In this document: positions 1 through 11,309 of the stretch, piece after piece
Layout of the letters: each line of letters opens with the position of its first letter
Numbering within the stretch: the first letter of the stretch is position 1
NCBI GenBank assembly: GCA_016490735.1
Contig: JAEMWC010000001.1
Location: 3,821,001-3,885,000, forward strand
DNA: 64,000 nt
Reading direction: 5' to 3'
Source: Pachyseris speciosa
Lineage: Eukaryota; Cnidaria; Anthozoa; Scleractinia; Pachyseridae
Notes under the pieces: generated by a model
Database searches by the model: none
What the model was told of the DNA's origin: nothing
The model's input: the letters and a program-made list of their open reading frames with translations, nothing else
Position numbers and translations under genes: made by a program

Positions 1-21
1 TAAGCACTGAGGTACTGCAGT

Positions 22-48
22 CTCCAGTAGCTCAGTGGTTAGATTGTC
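22..48 (+). repeat. tRNA-like A-box fragment (SINE remnant)
   Basis: The sequence TAGCTCAGTGG fits the pol III A-box consensus of tRNAs and tRNA-derived SINEs. No B-box or clover-leaf follows, because the sequence runs straight into the decayed coding region downstream. This is a broken SINE head or a chance match, not a functional tRNA. Confidence 0.3.
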
Positions 49-58
49 CGTCTAGATT

Positions 59-1552
59 TTGATCAGAACCTTGCTCGAAAAAGGAAGAATACTGTCTCTC
101 GATGACGCTCAGAAGGCATATATGGACATCTTACATTACCACAGATGTGACTCATCGCCCTCTGGAAAATATTTAAGGGTACTGATTGTCGCTAACATTG
201 ACAGCATCAAATTTGTACGTGGGTTTCGACGCAATGAGTCAGATCGATTCTGTTTGACGGCTGCAAAAATCACCGCTATAGATTCGGCAGTTAACAATTC
301 ATCTGATAGTGATTTAAAGGCTATTTTTTGCTGTTCTAACATTCTGCGCAAGGAATTCTTACAAACAGGCAGTTGGCAATTTAATGGAACATTAAACGCC
401 GACACCAGTGAGATGATCCCAGCCAGGAAATAATGTATGAGGTTAAAACAGACCGACAAGTGAAGCATGAGCCCAAATCTGATACAGAGGACAAGCCATT
501 CTGACATCAGCGTGAATATCTCGCTCAAGCAATTTAAGTCTTTCAAATGGTCATGGTACCTATATGCCCCCAGCGCTAGCCAAAGGCAAATTTATCTACT
601 TTTCTGTTGACAATTCCGATTTTTCAGAGGACACTCCTGACGGAAAAAACACTGCATGCGACAGCAATGGTTGTCTTTCAGAGGAAAACAGACTACTCGC
701 CTCAACTTTCATTAGATCTTACTAAAAATCCAACATATAAATCTCTGCCATCGAGCTCTATACCTGATGCAGAACTATTGCCACGTCATGTTCCAAGTAA
801 CACAGAGCCAAAATGTCCTCAGTATGGAAGGCTGGATACGACCCCATCGCCAGACGTTACTGATGCTGTGGTGTGATGATTTTGCATGGTCGGTAGGACA
901 ATTAATGGTAAGATTACAATCCAACAATCCGAAGATCCCTTCGTGGGCAGCGTATAATTCTACAGTAAGTTCATTGAAACTACCCCTCACCACTGTTGCC
1001 ATGATGCCTTTGTTAGCAGCGCCTGCCCACAAGTGGAGTACCATGTTAACTGTGTTGAAGCACGCACAGAATATCACCACTGTGGTACTATAGGGGAGGG
1101 CCACAAGACTGTGATAACCTTTGATGTTCAACTTTATGAAAAGGCCGTGAAGCTACACATGCATACCGCACCTGCATTAGATCAACTTGTTTTCCAGCTT
1201 GGCGAGATGCATACTGTTATGGAAGCATTGCATGCTCTTGGGTCATCCATTGAAGACAGTGGCTTTGATGATGCATGGGTAGAAGCTGGGATACATGGAT
1301 CCACTACAAAGCAACAAATTCTTGAAGGGAATCATAAGAATTGTGCTCTGACAGCACACATTATGACATACTCTGCTCTCTGTGACTTGCACGTTGACGC
1401 ATTTTTGAAGATGGAGAAAGAGGAGAGTGGCACTGACTTTCCGAGTGTGAGTCATGCTGCTTACACAATGAATGCATCCAGCCAGGCGGGCAAATACGGC
1501 GAGTTCCAGAAACACCATCACCAGATCCTTAAAGCAATGGAGACAGAGAAGT
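59..1552 (+). pseudogene. Unnamed metazoan repeat-family protein, 5' part (decayed)
   Basis: This is the N-terminal and central part of a large 'uncharacterized' protein family that I remember as repetitive in cnidarian and other animal genomes. The parts lie in different frames. A stretch with DNSDFSEDTPDGKNT begins near 604 and shifts frame near 650. IPSWAAYNSTVSS begins near 935. VITFDVQLYEKA starts near 1112 and runs in frame with a 'WVEAGIHGSTT' block near 1280 until the Harbinger insertion. The same frame resumes at 7265, so the gene was already one unit when the transposon landed. Frameshifts at about 650 and 1090 make it a pseudogene. I know no biochemical function for the family. Its copy number suggests it is itself mobile or was spread by mobile DNA, which is inference. 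Confidence 0.6.
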
Positions 1553-1709
1553 TTAAGCCGCGGCTACACGAGCGATTTTGTGCTTGCGCCGGTGATGCGA
1601 TTTTTTCAAATTTTGTCGTGTCGCCAGCATGCGAGGGTGGCTGCACGAGTGACAAATTGAAAGCCACGCGCATTGCATACTTCAGGGGGCCTGTGCAATA
1701 TAAAGAAAC

Positions 1710-2767
1710 ATGGCGGACGGCCCTTTGGACGCGAACATTATTTTATCCGCTATTTACATTCTTCTTTTTGACAACAAAAAGAAAACAAAACAAGAAGAAA
1801 AGAAAAGATCAACGTGGGTCCGTCCGTGGCTAGCACGGAAAAAAAACCCAAGGATTTTATCATCAACTTCAGAGCGAAATTTCAGTCGAGGACACCGCAG
1901 CATTTCTCCAGCTATTGTGTGTGACGAAGACGCAGTTTCATGTCTTAGTAGACACTTTGTCCCCAAGGTAAGCGAAAAAAGACACAGTCAGCGTGAAAGC
2001 ATTAAACCTGGAGAAATGTGTGCTGTTGCTCTAAGATTCTTGGCCACTGGCGAGTCGTTCCGTTCCCTGCATTTCCAGTTTAGGCTTGGGAGAGAGACGA
2101 TTTCACAAGCAATCTCCGAGGTCTGCATAGCAATCTACGAAGAAATGGGCCCAATTTATGTGAAAACGCCAAATTCAAGAAGAGAGTGGGAGCAAATTTC
2201 AGTTAAATTTGAAGAAAGGTGGAACTTGCCGAACATAGACGGGAAAACGATAATACTAGAGCAGCCAATTCTGGTTGAAGGTATCATGACTACAAAGGGA
2301 ATGAGAGCATAATTTTAATGGCTGTTGTTGGACCCGAGTATGAGTTCTTAAATGTTGATGTGGGGATGAACGGTAGGATGTCAGATGGTGGCAACTGGGC
2401 TCGCAACAGTTTTCGAAAGGCACTTGAGGATGAAACCAACCCATTAAGAATCCCCCCTCCCAAACCATTACCAGGCAGGAGCAAGAGCATCCCTCATGTC
2501 TTTGTGGGAGATGATGCATTTGGGTTGAGCTCCTATCTGATGAAGCCCTACCCGCAGATAGGATTAACAGAAGAGAGGCGTATTTTTAATTATAGACTTT
2601 CAAGGTGCCGAAGGATCTCCGAAAATGCGTTTGGTATCCTCTCAAGCAGATGGAGAGTGTTCAGAAAGCCTCTTCTCCTGCAGCCTCAGCGGGCAACATC
2701 CATCACCCTGGCTGCAATTACACTCCACAGCTGGTTGCGATCAGAAACAGAGGCTGGCGAGATTTAG
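1710..2767 (+). pseudogene. Harbinger transposase (HARBI1/DDE_Tnp_4 type), frameshifted
   Basis: The predicted product would be a nuclear DDE endonuclease that cuts and pastes the surrounding element. The core is recognisable from STWVRPWLAR (about 1810) through KPGEMCAVALRFLATGES and FEERWNLPNIDGKTI (about 2235) to the second half starting YHDYKGNESIILMAVV (2282). A GDDAF block (about 2508) and a FNYRLSRCRRISENAFGIL block (about 2588) follow. Three frame changes are visible: about 1846, where the frame reading 'EDTAAFLQLLCVTKTQFHVL' is needed; about 1965, back again; and about 2281, a single-base slip. An intron near 1968 (AAG|GTAAGC) is an alternative for the second. Length and motif order fit the family. 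The gene is dead as read, but the family assignment is firm. Confidence 0.88.
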
Positions 2768-3085
2768 CATCCACAGGGTCCCACGGAAGATAATGGATGT
2801 CACACTGTAGACAACTCATGGTTGAATCTTGAAGATTCTGGTCACCACAATGCCACCCAAGCAGCCAAGGAAAGGAAAGGAAAGGAATTCACAGAGTATG
2901 TCATGATGGAAGGCATAGTACCTTGGCAGTGGGGTAGTGCTCACATTTTGGCATGTTCATCAATGATTATGCAAATGATTATTAACAAATGCAAAGACCT
3001 TTTCAAAGTGAAATCCACCATTTTGAAAAATACACCAAAGAGCACGTGAAACATAGTGTCTGTATGAGGATTCAATGTCAAATAA
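2768..3085. other. Harbinger interior after the transposase
   Basis: Non-coding part of the Harbinger element between the transposase and the nested MITE. It contains a short purine-rich simple stretch (AAGGAAAGGAAAGGAA) near 2868 and an AATAAA signal at 3080. I see no further gene here. Confidence 0.4.
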
Positions 3086-3401
3086 AGCCTTGTCTACACG
3101 AACAATTTTTGTGACAACTTTTATGTGACAAAAAATTTGGAATTCGTCGTAGGGTCAGTCTCTTGCAACTAGTTTACTAAATTATGGGCCAAACCCTGGG
3201 CTTCTCGCCGCTGTTCAGTTTTCCAGGGTTTTACCAACCACCTAGGCTTCTTTTTCCTCATTCTTTGTTGTTTGTATAATTCTAGAAACATAATAATGAC
3301 CGCAGCGTCAACTTTTTGCCTGTTCATTGACAAATATTTGCTGTGTCGTCTACACAATCAAATATATTTGTCACATAAAAATTGCTTGTGTAGACGAGGC
3401 T
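3086..3401. mobile_element. Harbinger-type MITE nested in the Harbinger element
   Basis: The ends AGCCTTGTCTACACGAAC and, inverted, AGCCTCGTCTACACAAGC form inverted repeats of about 30 bp that continue into a TGTGACA block. A TAA duplication flanks it (3083-3085 and 3402-3404). The terminal AGCC..CTACAC resembles the ends of the enclosing 5.7-kb element, so a related Harbinger transposase probably moved it. It has no coding capacity. Confidence 0.8.
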
Positions 3402-3623
3402 TAACTGCTAGAGAAACATCTTAATAGCCCAATTTTGAGAAATTAAAATTCAATATTAAAGTAAGACATGGCCTCAATGTTGTGTGGAGAAAAGGATTCG
3501 CATGAGCTTCTTACCAGAATCTCAAGGATAAAAGAGTGAATTTCAATTAATCTAAAATGGGCTATTGCTATTTGCAATTAAGAGTGCTCATTGTTCAATT
3601 GTTTAGTGTAGCATAACGAGTTA

Positions 3624-3747
3624 CCCTGGGCTGAGTTGCTCAAAGCATGGTCAGCACTAACCATTGGTTAACATGTATTGAAACCTATAGGTTGTCATGG
3701 TATTTAACCTGATTTATCGCTAACCATGCTTTGAGCAACTGGGCCCT
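3624..3747. mobile_element. Short hairpin MITE
   Basis: Inverted arms share GTTGCTCAAAGCATGGT (left 3634-3650, right arm ending about 3747), with a roughly 50-base loop. It is capped by CCTGGGC/GGGCCC. No reading frame, and the family is not identified. Confidence 0.6.
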
Positions 3748-3937
3748 GTACTGAAAAGGCTGGGTAAAAAAAGCTTACACCTTTAATACTGAAAAAAGAC
3801 AAATTGTTGTAAAGGAGTCACTTACAATATGTACGCTTAAATTATTCAATTTAATTGCATTCCAAGCTATCTTAAGCTGAGACAGCTTTGTGCAACAACC
3901 TTGAAATATCTTAAAGAAAATGGCAATGTTGTTAATT

Positions 3938-4225
3938 AGTATATACCACACAAGTGAATAGTGCTTTTCACGTGCTCTGATTGGTTAACTCGGAGGTGAT
4001 TAGCAAAGTTCTCTTCACCCCCGAGCAGCCGGCGCACAAGATTTTAAAATTTCCGATCGCTTAGCTGTATATTGTCACACATAAGGTAATGTTTTGGTCC
4101 GCTAACTTTTAGCTTGTGTGGTATATACTAAAACAATTATTCACCTCAGTGTCGGTGAAAGTGGTGGGAATTTACCTTGCCGCTTCCAGCACTATTCACC
4201 TCCACTTCGGTGAATAATTGCTAAA
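3938..4225. repeat. MITE with perfect 17-bp inverted ends plus adjacent inverted repeat
   Basis: AGTATATACCACACAAG at 3938 is matched by its exact complement ending at 4129. A second inverted pair (TTATTCACCTC.GTGTCGGTGAA and its inverse) occupies 4138-4225. It may be one compound MITE or two adjoining ones. No coding capacity. Confidence 0.55.
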
Positions 4226-4811
4226 TATAAAATGCCAAGTTATCCAGTGATCAAAAAAAAAATCGTTTTAAAACCCTTAATATCTTCCAGAAATGGTAAT
4301 CTTGTTCAACATTGTATGCCAAGCCATATCCTCTGGTGAAATAGCTTCATGTTTCCTTAAGTTGACTGGCCTACAGACATTTCCCCATAGATGACCAAGG
4401 ACTGCAGCTCCAAACGTTTGCCACGTTTAAAAATTCTGTAAATGTGTGAAAGTCATGGCTTTTTTGCATGCACTTCTACATGCTTATTTTCTGACATAGG
4501 TGATCTGTTAACTTTAAATTGACCACTGGCACAAGTTTTATTTTTACTGCTGATGACTTAATTTAAGAACATTTGGTTTTTTTTTTCCTGCTATAAAAAT
4601 TACGTGCTTCAATCTTGGTAAATGAAAAGGTGTGTCAATTTTAAACACAGCTATTAAGTATTTGGAATAAAAAACCTACAGTCACATAAATTTTATACAG
4701 GTCAAGCAAATGAATGGGAATGGCTTCAGACCATAAATCAAATAAAAAGAACACATGCGTAAATTTGAAAGGTTTAGTGTGGTTTGCGCAAGTCATTCTT
4801 ACATTCTTTAA
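4226..4811. other. AT-rich Harbinger interior, no gene seen
   Basis: Low-complexity AT-rich DNA between the MITEs and the 3' end of the minus-strand MADF gene. Poly-A and poly-T runs are present. I see no reading frame or structure I can name. Confidence 0.4.
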
Positions 4812-5430
4812 CATTTTATTCTTGCATGTAAAGACATTTTAATAATAACATTGAGCAAGAACTACGAGTTCCACTCAATCTCTGAAGGATCAATGGTGGC
4901 CAATAATTGTGATGTATTGTCTCGGCTTGTGCTTGGGGTTGTTTTCCCAAGCGCTTGCTGCCCATGAGGTACATTCGGAGAGATGAACATGGGTGGTGGA
5001 GAGGAAAAAGGGACTGCGTGCTGCAATGAATAAGGGGATTGGACTGCAGGCTTGGGTTGGGCTTGCTGGATTGGGAGCTGGGTTAAAGCAATACCTTGCT
5101 GGAAGCCAGCTTGGAATCCAGCATTTTATTCTTGCATGTAAAGACATTTTAATAATAACATTGAGCAAGAACTACGAGTTCCACTCAATCTCTGAAGGAT
5201 CAATGGTGGCCAATAATTGTGATGTATTGTCACGGCTTGTGCTTGGGTTGTTTTCCCAAGCGCTTGCTGCCCATGAGGTACATTCGGAGAGATGAACATG
5301 GGTGGTGGAGAGGAAAAAGGGACTGCGTGCTGCAATGAATAAGGGGATTGGACTGCAGGCTTGGGTTGGGCTTGCTGGATTGGGAGCTGGGTTAAAGCAA
5401 TACCTTGCTGGAAGCCAACTTGGAATCCAG
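4812..5430. repeat. Tandem duplication, 310-bp unit, two copies
   Basis: The segment 4812-5121 is repeated at 5122-5430 almost without change. One G in a run near 4936 differs, as do a few other bases. The unit covers the C-terminal coding end of the minus-strand MADF-type gene, so the 3' end of that gene exists twice. The high identity implies a recent event, or an assembly artefact. Confidence 0.9.
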
Positions 5431-6964
5431 CTTCAAACCCACTTTTCCAACTCATTCCTCCACTGGTTGTTGCATTGTCATCGCCGAGCCTGGATAAAAG
5501 GGCCTCCAGCACTTTCATTTTTGCAATTTCCATTCAATTTTCCTGTTCTTCTTCTCGCTTCAGTTTTGAAAGGATTTTTTTATTGTTCATGGGTGCCACA
5601 TGGTCAAATGTGTTGGAAACACCCTCATCTGGTTCTGTTTTGTCTTTCATAAATTCGAGGGATGAAAAAAATGACCAGTCTGACTTGTACACATATTCTT
5701 TTCCGGCAACAGATTTGAGTGAGCCCTTTTGCTTCACTGATTCACATTGAAAGTGGGTAGATAACTTGTGCCATGTTTTGCAAGGTCTTTAATGGTATAC
5801 TTGTCATCAAACTCTTTCGACAATCTTTCCATTGATGCTCTTCTCTGGTCACGATATTCCTTTAGGTTTGTATTCCACAGATGTGGTGTATTTTTGTAAA
5901 ATGCTATAAGAGTCTCCTTCTCCTCATTTGTCATCTCCTTCTCACCTTTTGCCTTCTCCTTTTCTAATTCTTCCTCTATATCCTTTTTCATGAATAACAT
6001 GGAGTTATAAAATTTCCATTCCTTTGAAGGCATTCTTTTGGTGCTGTCACTGTCAGTCAAAGAGTTTTGGTCCAATTCCTTCTTCACGATCCTTCTCATG
6101 GATGTGCGATGATTGTGTATATTTTTTTTTCAATCATGGGCACTGAATACAGATTACCTAGACATGAAATAGGAAGACGGTCAATACCGTTGAGATCAAT
6201 AAATTTGTTTCAGGCCAAGGTGGACAAGGTATGTGCAGTTTTAAAACAAAGAGTTTAAAACAAAGAGGCTAACACTTTCAAAAACCCAAGGAAAATCTTT
6301 ACGTTTAATTTTCGACAACAGGCTTTTGAATTTGTGGTGGTAAAATCATTTAGGTGGCGAGATTCGCCATGTTGTCGCCAATTCGCCAATTGTTCTCCAT
6401 GTAAAGTCTGGCCAAAAGGCTGTCCAGACTTCCTTTGTAAGAAAACAAGAGCACAAAAACGAGAATTGTTTAAACAAAGTGTTCCCTGTTTGCAGAAATT
6501 GTTGGTAACATTATTACATGTAGATCGATATGGTTGAGCCATGCTATCGCAGAGTTAACGATTAGCAAATTGTGGCATGTTTGATTGTGAAATAAGGTAA
6601 AAATGGTTAATCAACGACTCATTCGACAAGTAACAGGGGCCTATTACCGTAAAGTTTTTAGCATAGCACGAGCTTATTATAAATCAAATGCGTGGAGTCC
6701 TTTCATTGTTATTGTCTTAAAAATTGCCATTAAATTGTAATAAGCTTAATAAAATTGCGAAAACTCACAGAGTGCCGCCGGACACGGAGTAAACTAATAT
6801 AACAGCCGTGGAAATGTCAGAAACTTACCTAAATGGTTGCGTAGCTGTTCCTTCAACTGTAGTCTGACATTTCTGCTCGATGACTTAAGCAAATCAGGGT
6901 TCTGTTCCAGGAATTTTATCAACTTAACTGTTTCCTCGTCATTAAATTTTCTTCCGTCCACCAT
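5126..6964 (-). pseudogene. Harbinger accessory DNA-binding protein (MADF/Myb-like), broken
   Basis: This is the second Harbinger gene, whose product usually helps bring the transposase to the nucleus and the DNA ends. A first exon at 6829-6964 (start ATG at 6964, beginning MVDGRKFNDEETVKLIKFLE) ends in a consensus GTAAG donor. The next coding block (about 6099-5734) holds the MADF-like core LIAFYKNTPHLWNTNLKEYR. At about 5790 a one-base slip moves the frame: TWHKLSTHFQCES continues the helix in the new frame. A TGA at 5534-5536 then separates a Lys/Glu-rich stretch from the C-terminal tail, which overlaps the 310-bp duplication. The exon join between 6829 and about 6140 is not resolved. Transcription opposite to the transposase is the usual Harbinger layout. 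Confidence 0.75.
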
Positions 6965-7264
6965 TGTTGTTCCTGTTCAAACTGGAACCTCAATTTCCTT
7001 CTTTAATTTCATTGGCTAAATGCTCTTTTGTCGTGTCGCAAGCGAGGGAAAAAAGCTGCAGAGTGGCTACATGGCCAACAATCTATGTGATATTGTCGCG
7101 AAAGTTTCAACTCTGGTGACTTTTTTCGTGCGTTTTTTTTTCAGCTGTCACATCATCTGTACGAGGGTGGCTACACTTGCGATTTTTATCGTGTGCTGGC
7201 AACGCGACAAAATTTGAAAAAATCGCATCACCGGCACAAGCAAAAAATCGCTTGTGTAGCGGCT

Positions 7265-9360
7265 TTAAGGAGAAGATACACGACTTTGACCGGAGAATGG
7301 AGCCTCAACGTCCCATGTTCAAGTTTGCCAAGGAATATATGAAGTTTGTAGCCTTTATATTGATGTTCCTTCGTGCAAATAGAGGAGGAAACTGGAAACT
7401 TCATCTTGAATCGCTAAAGACCTTATGCAAGTATTTCTTTGCACATGATCGACTTAACTATGCATGAATGGTACCGCTGCACTTGGCACAAATGGAACTT
7501 CTGGAATCAACTGATCCCGACATACATGAAGAATTCACGAGTGGAAATTTCTGCGTCAACAAGAATGACCTACCTTTTTGCACCATAGGTCCAGACCATG
7601 CAATTGAACATGTAAACAAGACCATGAAGATCCGCGGTGGCCTCAAGGGTTTGACCCAGCAACCAGCCGCTATGACAAGATGGTTTCTTATTGCTCCAGA
7701 ATTGAGTTGCTTGGCCACCGAAGCAGAGGCCACAGTTGGATTACAAACACACAGCTTGACGCATCACCATGATTTGTTAGAGGCTGTTATTACCCGTTAC
7801 GAGGAGAATGTGAAGAAGCTGGAAGATGTATTGAAAGCAAATGATCCATTTGTTAACGAGGAAAATGAACTGATCAAGAGAAAGAAAGGATCGTTGAGCG
7901 TAAACTAAGCTTTTGGAGTCCAATGAAGAAAGCAAACCTTCACACTTGGACTAAATGTTTGGAGTCCAATGAAGAAAGCAAACCTTCACACTTGGAAGAC
8001 CTGAGAGAGAAAAAGAAGAGTAAAACAGCATCTGGTGTTGTTGCTCTTAAGGACGACAAGGGTATTGTTTGCACGTTTTCTCGTTGTGGTTCTTTCCAGA
8101 CCTGAAATTGACCTCAAGGAGAGCATCAGTGAATTTGAATTGGCTGCATTTCCCAGAACGCTGTTCAATTCTGATGGCAACCTTCGCCATGGCGTTGGCA
8201 AGAGTAAGCTAATGAGCATCCTGGAGAGTTCGCTTCCCGACCAACTCCCTGCCCAGGAAGAAGAGCAGCGCCAGCATGCAGGAAGGAGCCAACACAGGTT
8301 CGCAATGGCTGTGATCTCGCCAGTCATTTTCTTGAGATCATTGACAGTAGGTCCAAGGAATGTGATGAGGTCCATGTTGTTTTTCATCGTTATGACATTC
8401 CAGTTTCGCCAAGGTTGCAACAGGCCCATGGTGTACCAAATCTCAGATGGTGCAATCATCGAAAAGATCACTCTCAATCAGCTGCTAAGCAGTAATGTCA
8501 ACAGGGAATCGTTGGCCATGTACTTTGCATCTCATATCCTCGAGTGTGAGAACGACTTGCAGAGGACCTATGTGGTAACTTTGAAGAGTGAATGCAGGTC
8601 CAACAATTTATCTGTCCATCACCTGAACACCACCCAAGAAGAAGCGGTCACACATGCTTCTACATGCCATCGATGCTACAGAGGAAGGAGCAGCATCCCT
8701 CTGTATCCAGAGCCCCGATACAGATGTATTGGCACTGGCCTTATGGAAGTATACAAGTCTCTGCGAAGAAACTTCCGTAGTAGCTGGCGCAGGAGCCAAG
8801 CATCGATCAATTCCACTGGGTCCTCTGTACAACGCTGTAGGGGGTCGTACTGTAGCGGCATTACCAGGATTTCACGCATTCAGTGGTTGTGATCAAATGG
8901 GTACCATATGAAGCAAGTCTAAAATCTCCTGCTGGAATGCCTTAGAGAAAGCCGATGAACAAGTTTTAGAAGCATTTGCAAGGCTTGGAAGCTCTGTGCA
9001 CGTTGAAGATGGCGTGTCTAGAATGCTTGAGCTGTATATGTGCCGGCTATACCTGCCGTCAGTCCAGATTGCAACCGTAAAGGAACTGCATCGGTTGCTC
9101 AGCAAGAAGCAATACCCAGATGAGAAGTTGCCACCAACGAAGGCTGCTCTTCAGCAGATGATTAAACGAGCCAACCATGTTGCTTTAGTGTGGAAGGAGT
9201 GTGGTTCTCCATACCCAGATCTTCCTGCGCCGACATCTCATGGATGGAGTCAAGATGGTGAACGACTGCAGGCTATCCCAACCACCCTTCACCCCTACAC
9301 CTAAGGCTGTCCTGGAACTGGTGAAGTGCGTTTGTAGAGGAAGTTGCACCACTTAAAAAA
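7265..9360 (+). pseudogene. Unnamed metazoan repeat-family protein, 3' part (decayed)
   Basis: This continues the gene interrupted at 1552. FKEKIHDFDRRMEPQRPMF follows directly in frame, then GGNWKLHLESLKTLCKYFF and NYA, where a TGA (7465-7467) stands at a position I recall as Arg, as expected from CpG decay. The block from 7468 (HLAQMELLES, GPDHAIEHVNK, GGLKGLTQQPAAMTRW) is intact for 440 bases. A 45-bp tandem duplication at 7913-8000 and frame changes near 8030-8150 follow. The C-terminal part has a 'HxEEAxT...SPDTDVLALAL...FSGCDQ' layout (8625-8905), like the acidic clusters of PIN/FEN nucleases. A stop at about 8910 precedes a last readable block (8970-9300). The nuclease link is inference from motif spacing. 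Confidence 0.6.
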
Positions 9361-11150
9361 ATAAAATTAATGTGATATTTTAGTACTGGATAGACAAAAT
9401 AAACCACAAGAACATTATTTTTTTACTGGTTGTTTTTAACATGTCATGTCAGTTTATGACGTCATAAATAATTAGAATTAATCGAAGCAAGGTGTTCAAA
9501 ACTGAAATAACCATTCTGGTTCCATTATCTGAGGAAGAGATATGAAAATACAATCAGACATTAGTTTTATTTAGCCGTGTTACTCATTTATGATTCTTTA
9601 TACCCATAAAATGGCTAATTCATGACGTTATAACTCATTTGCATAAAACATGACGTCACCAACGTTGAAAAAATTGGTGACAAAGTTTTTTCAATTCAGC
9701 ATGCTCCAAACTATAGATTTCAGCAAAGAAACTAAAATGATCATGAAATTCCCACGGGAGTGACATATGGCCCTGGACTACACGTCCGCTCTTCATGACC
9801 ACTGAAGCATGTTCTGGGCACTGAAAGCAGAAACAATGGCTATGACATTGATATACACTAGAGAATTCGATGATCGACAGCTCTGCATTTAGTTACTCAT
9901 GCCCTGAACTCTTTTTCAGGCGCTAATTTGTATATACGATTGACGTGTTTCAATGTCCGCGATTCTGTAATGGTCGTCGTATCAGTGGTCAGGTACGGTA
10001 AGGGGGAAGTTGCTTGTAATGATTAAACTTTGTTTTAGCCCAAATGTATCTTTTCAGAGTCACTTACTATATCGATTGATCAATAAGGTCAATAATTTGT
10101 TTTGATTTCATCAAAATTTCCTAGTTTTGTTGGAATTTTAGGAGTTCTTGTATGTAAAAAAGATTTAATACCCTCATATCTGTATGTAGCAATCATGCAT
10201 GATTCATGCTTCATGCACGCACGCTGGCCATCTTCATACATGGAAATCTGCCAAATTGCATGCATGCACAATTTAGAAGGAAAGTGCCATTTACTTTAAT
10301 GCGCTTTAAAACCAATTTGATTAGCATGTTGTATCTTGCCTGTCAATCAAGAGATAACCTACTTAGAAAAAGGTTGACAACATGTTCTGCGTACCTGGAG
10401 TGGATCTGATTTCAAAATCATAAATCATGTTGAAAAAAAAAATCTTCTCAGACCTATCTCATGTCAGACTGGAGGAGCCTTTCATTCTTATTATTTCCTC
10501 CTTGGAATATCTGGGTTTAACCAGTTGTTAGCAAAACCTTTCAGATTTCCTTTTCCATCTAGGAAAGACAGTGAGGTAAAACAATAACAATATCAATGAT
10601 TATTGTGTTCTTGCCCCCTCACTTATAAAAGCAGAATAACTTCTGCTCACTCATTCCAACTCATATATCTGGGTATTAGCTGACAAAATGTTAAGATTGA
10701 GCTGACAAGTTTGAAACTATCCACAAAATGTAGCAATAATAAAAGAGATCATGTTCACAAATACATTATACTTAACAATTATCGTGCAAAAATCGTGCTG
10801 AATATCACCTGATAGGAAATGTTGGGAAACAAATTCCTGAGTGGCTAAACTAGCTAGAGGCAACAAAAATGTTTTGCCACTCTGGTGGAAAAACGAGGCG
10901 ACATTGTTTCAGAATCAAAATAGTGAGCATGCCCAATAGTATGAATATCTTCTCGGAAGCAGTCTGGGGCTGAATGTTTATCACATCCCGTCCCTGTTTT
11001 TTTTCCCAGAGGTGTGTGTTAAAAAATGACTACCTCAGGCCGTGCTCTGCTAATGGAAAAATGCACTGGAAAACTAGAAATAATTTCGCTGAAGTTATAA
11101 AATCTGTGCTTGACATAGACATCAACTGCTATGCCAACAACGTGAACAGT
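9361..11150. other. Long gene-free AT-rich stretch
   Basis: Many stops in all frames and no convincing exon, inverted repeat or family match. TGACGT/ACGTCA and CATGCATG-like short motifs occur near 9460-9660 and 10195-10270 but form no structure I can interpret. Confidence 0.4.
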
Positions 11151-11159
11151 CAATGATTC

Positions 11160-11309
11160 ATTTGTTTGCAACATATCATGAAGAGGTTTTTGAAGTTTAA
11201 GAGGGCTACTGAGAGAGTTGATGAAATTAAAAAAAGAATCACAAATGCCTTTCAAGACAGGCCAAAAGCTAAACGCTCGCTTCGTCCTATAGAGGGAGAT
11301 CAGGAGGAA
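11160..11309 (+). other. Candidate coding exon with GTAAGT donor
   Basis: An open frame beginning MKRFLKFKRATERVDEIKKR runs to a perfect GAA|GTAAGTG donor at 11310. It is rich in Lys/Arg/Glu and could be a coiled or basic segment. No homology is recognised. It may belong with the THAP-like exon about 0.9 kb downstream; this is a weak call. Confidence 0.25.

Larger units (their letters stand above)
1556..7264. mobile_element. PIF/Harbinger DNA transposon, complete ends, decayed genes
   Basis: The left end AGCCGCGGCTACACGAGCG and the inverse of the right end, AGCCGCTACACAAGCG, begin terminal inverted repeats of about 85 bp (1556-1640 and 7180-7264). They share GCCGGTGATGCGATTTTTTC further in. 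A 3-bp duplication TTA flanks both ends (1553-1555 and 7265-7267), as the TWA preference of PIF/Harbinger predicts. Inside are the two genes typical of the superfamily, a DDE transposase on the plus strand and a MADF/Myb-like protein on the minus strand. Joining 1555 to 7268 restores the host reading frame, so both ends are exact. Both genes carry frameshifts, so this copy is not autonomous now. Confidence 0.9.

Noticed and set aside
22..60. tRNA gene
   Set aside because: Only the A-box matches; no B-box, stem pairing or 3' half.
2256..2519. Minus-strand ORFs in the Harbinger transposase
   Set aside because: Shadows of the plus-strand coding sequence with no domain.
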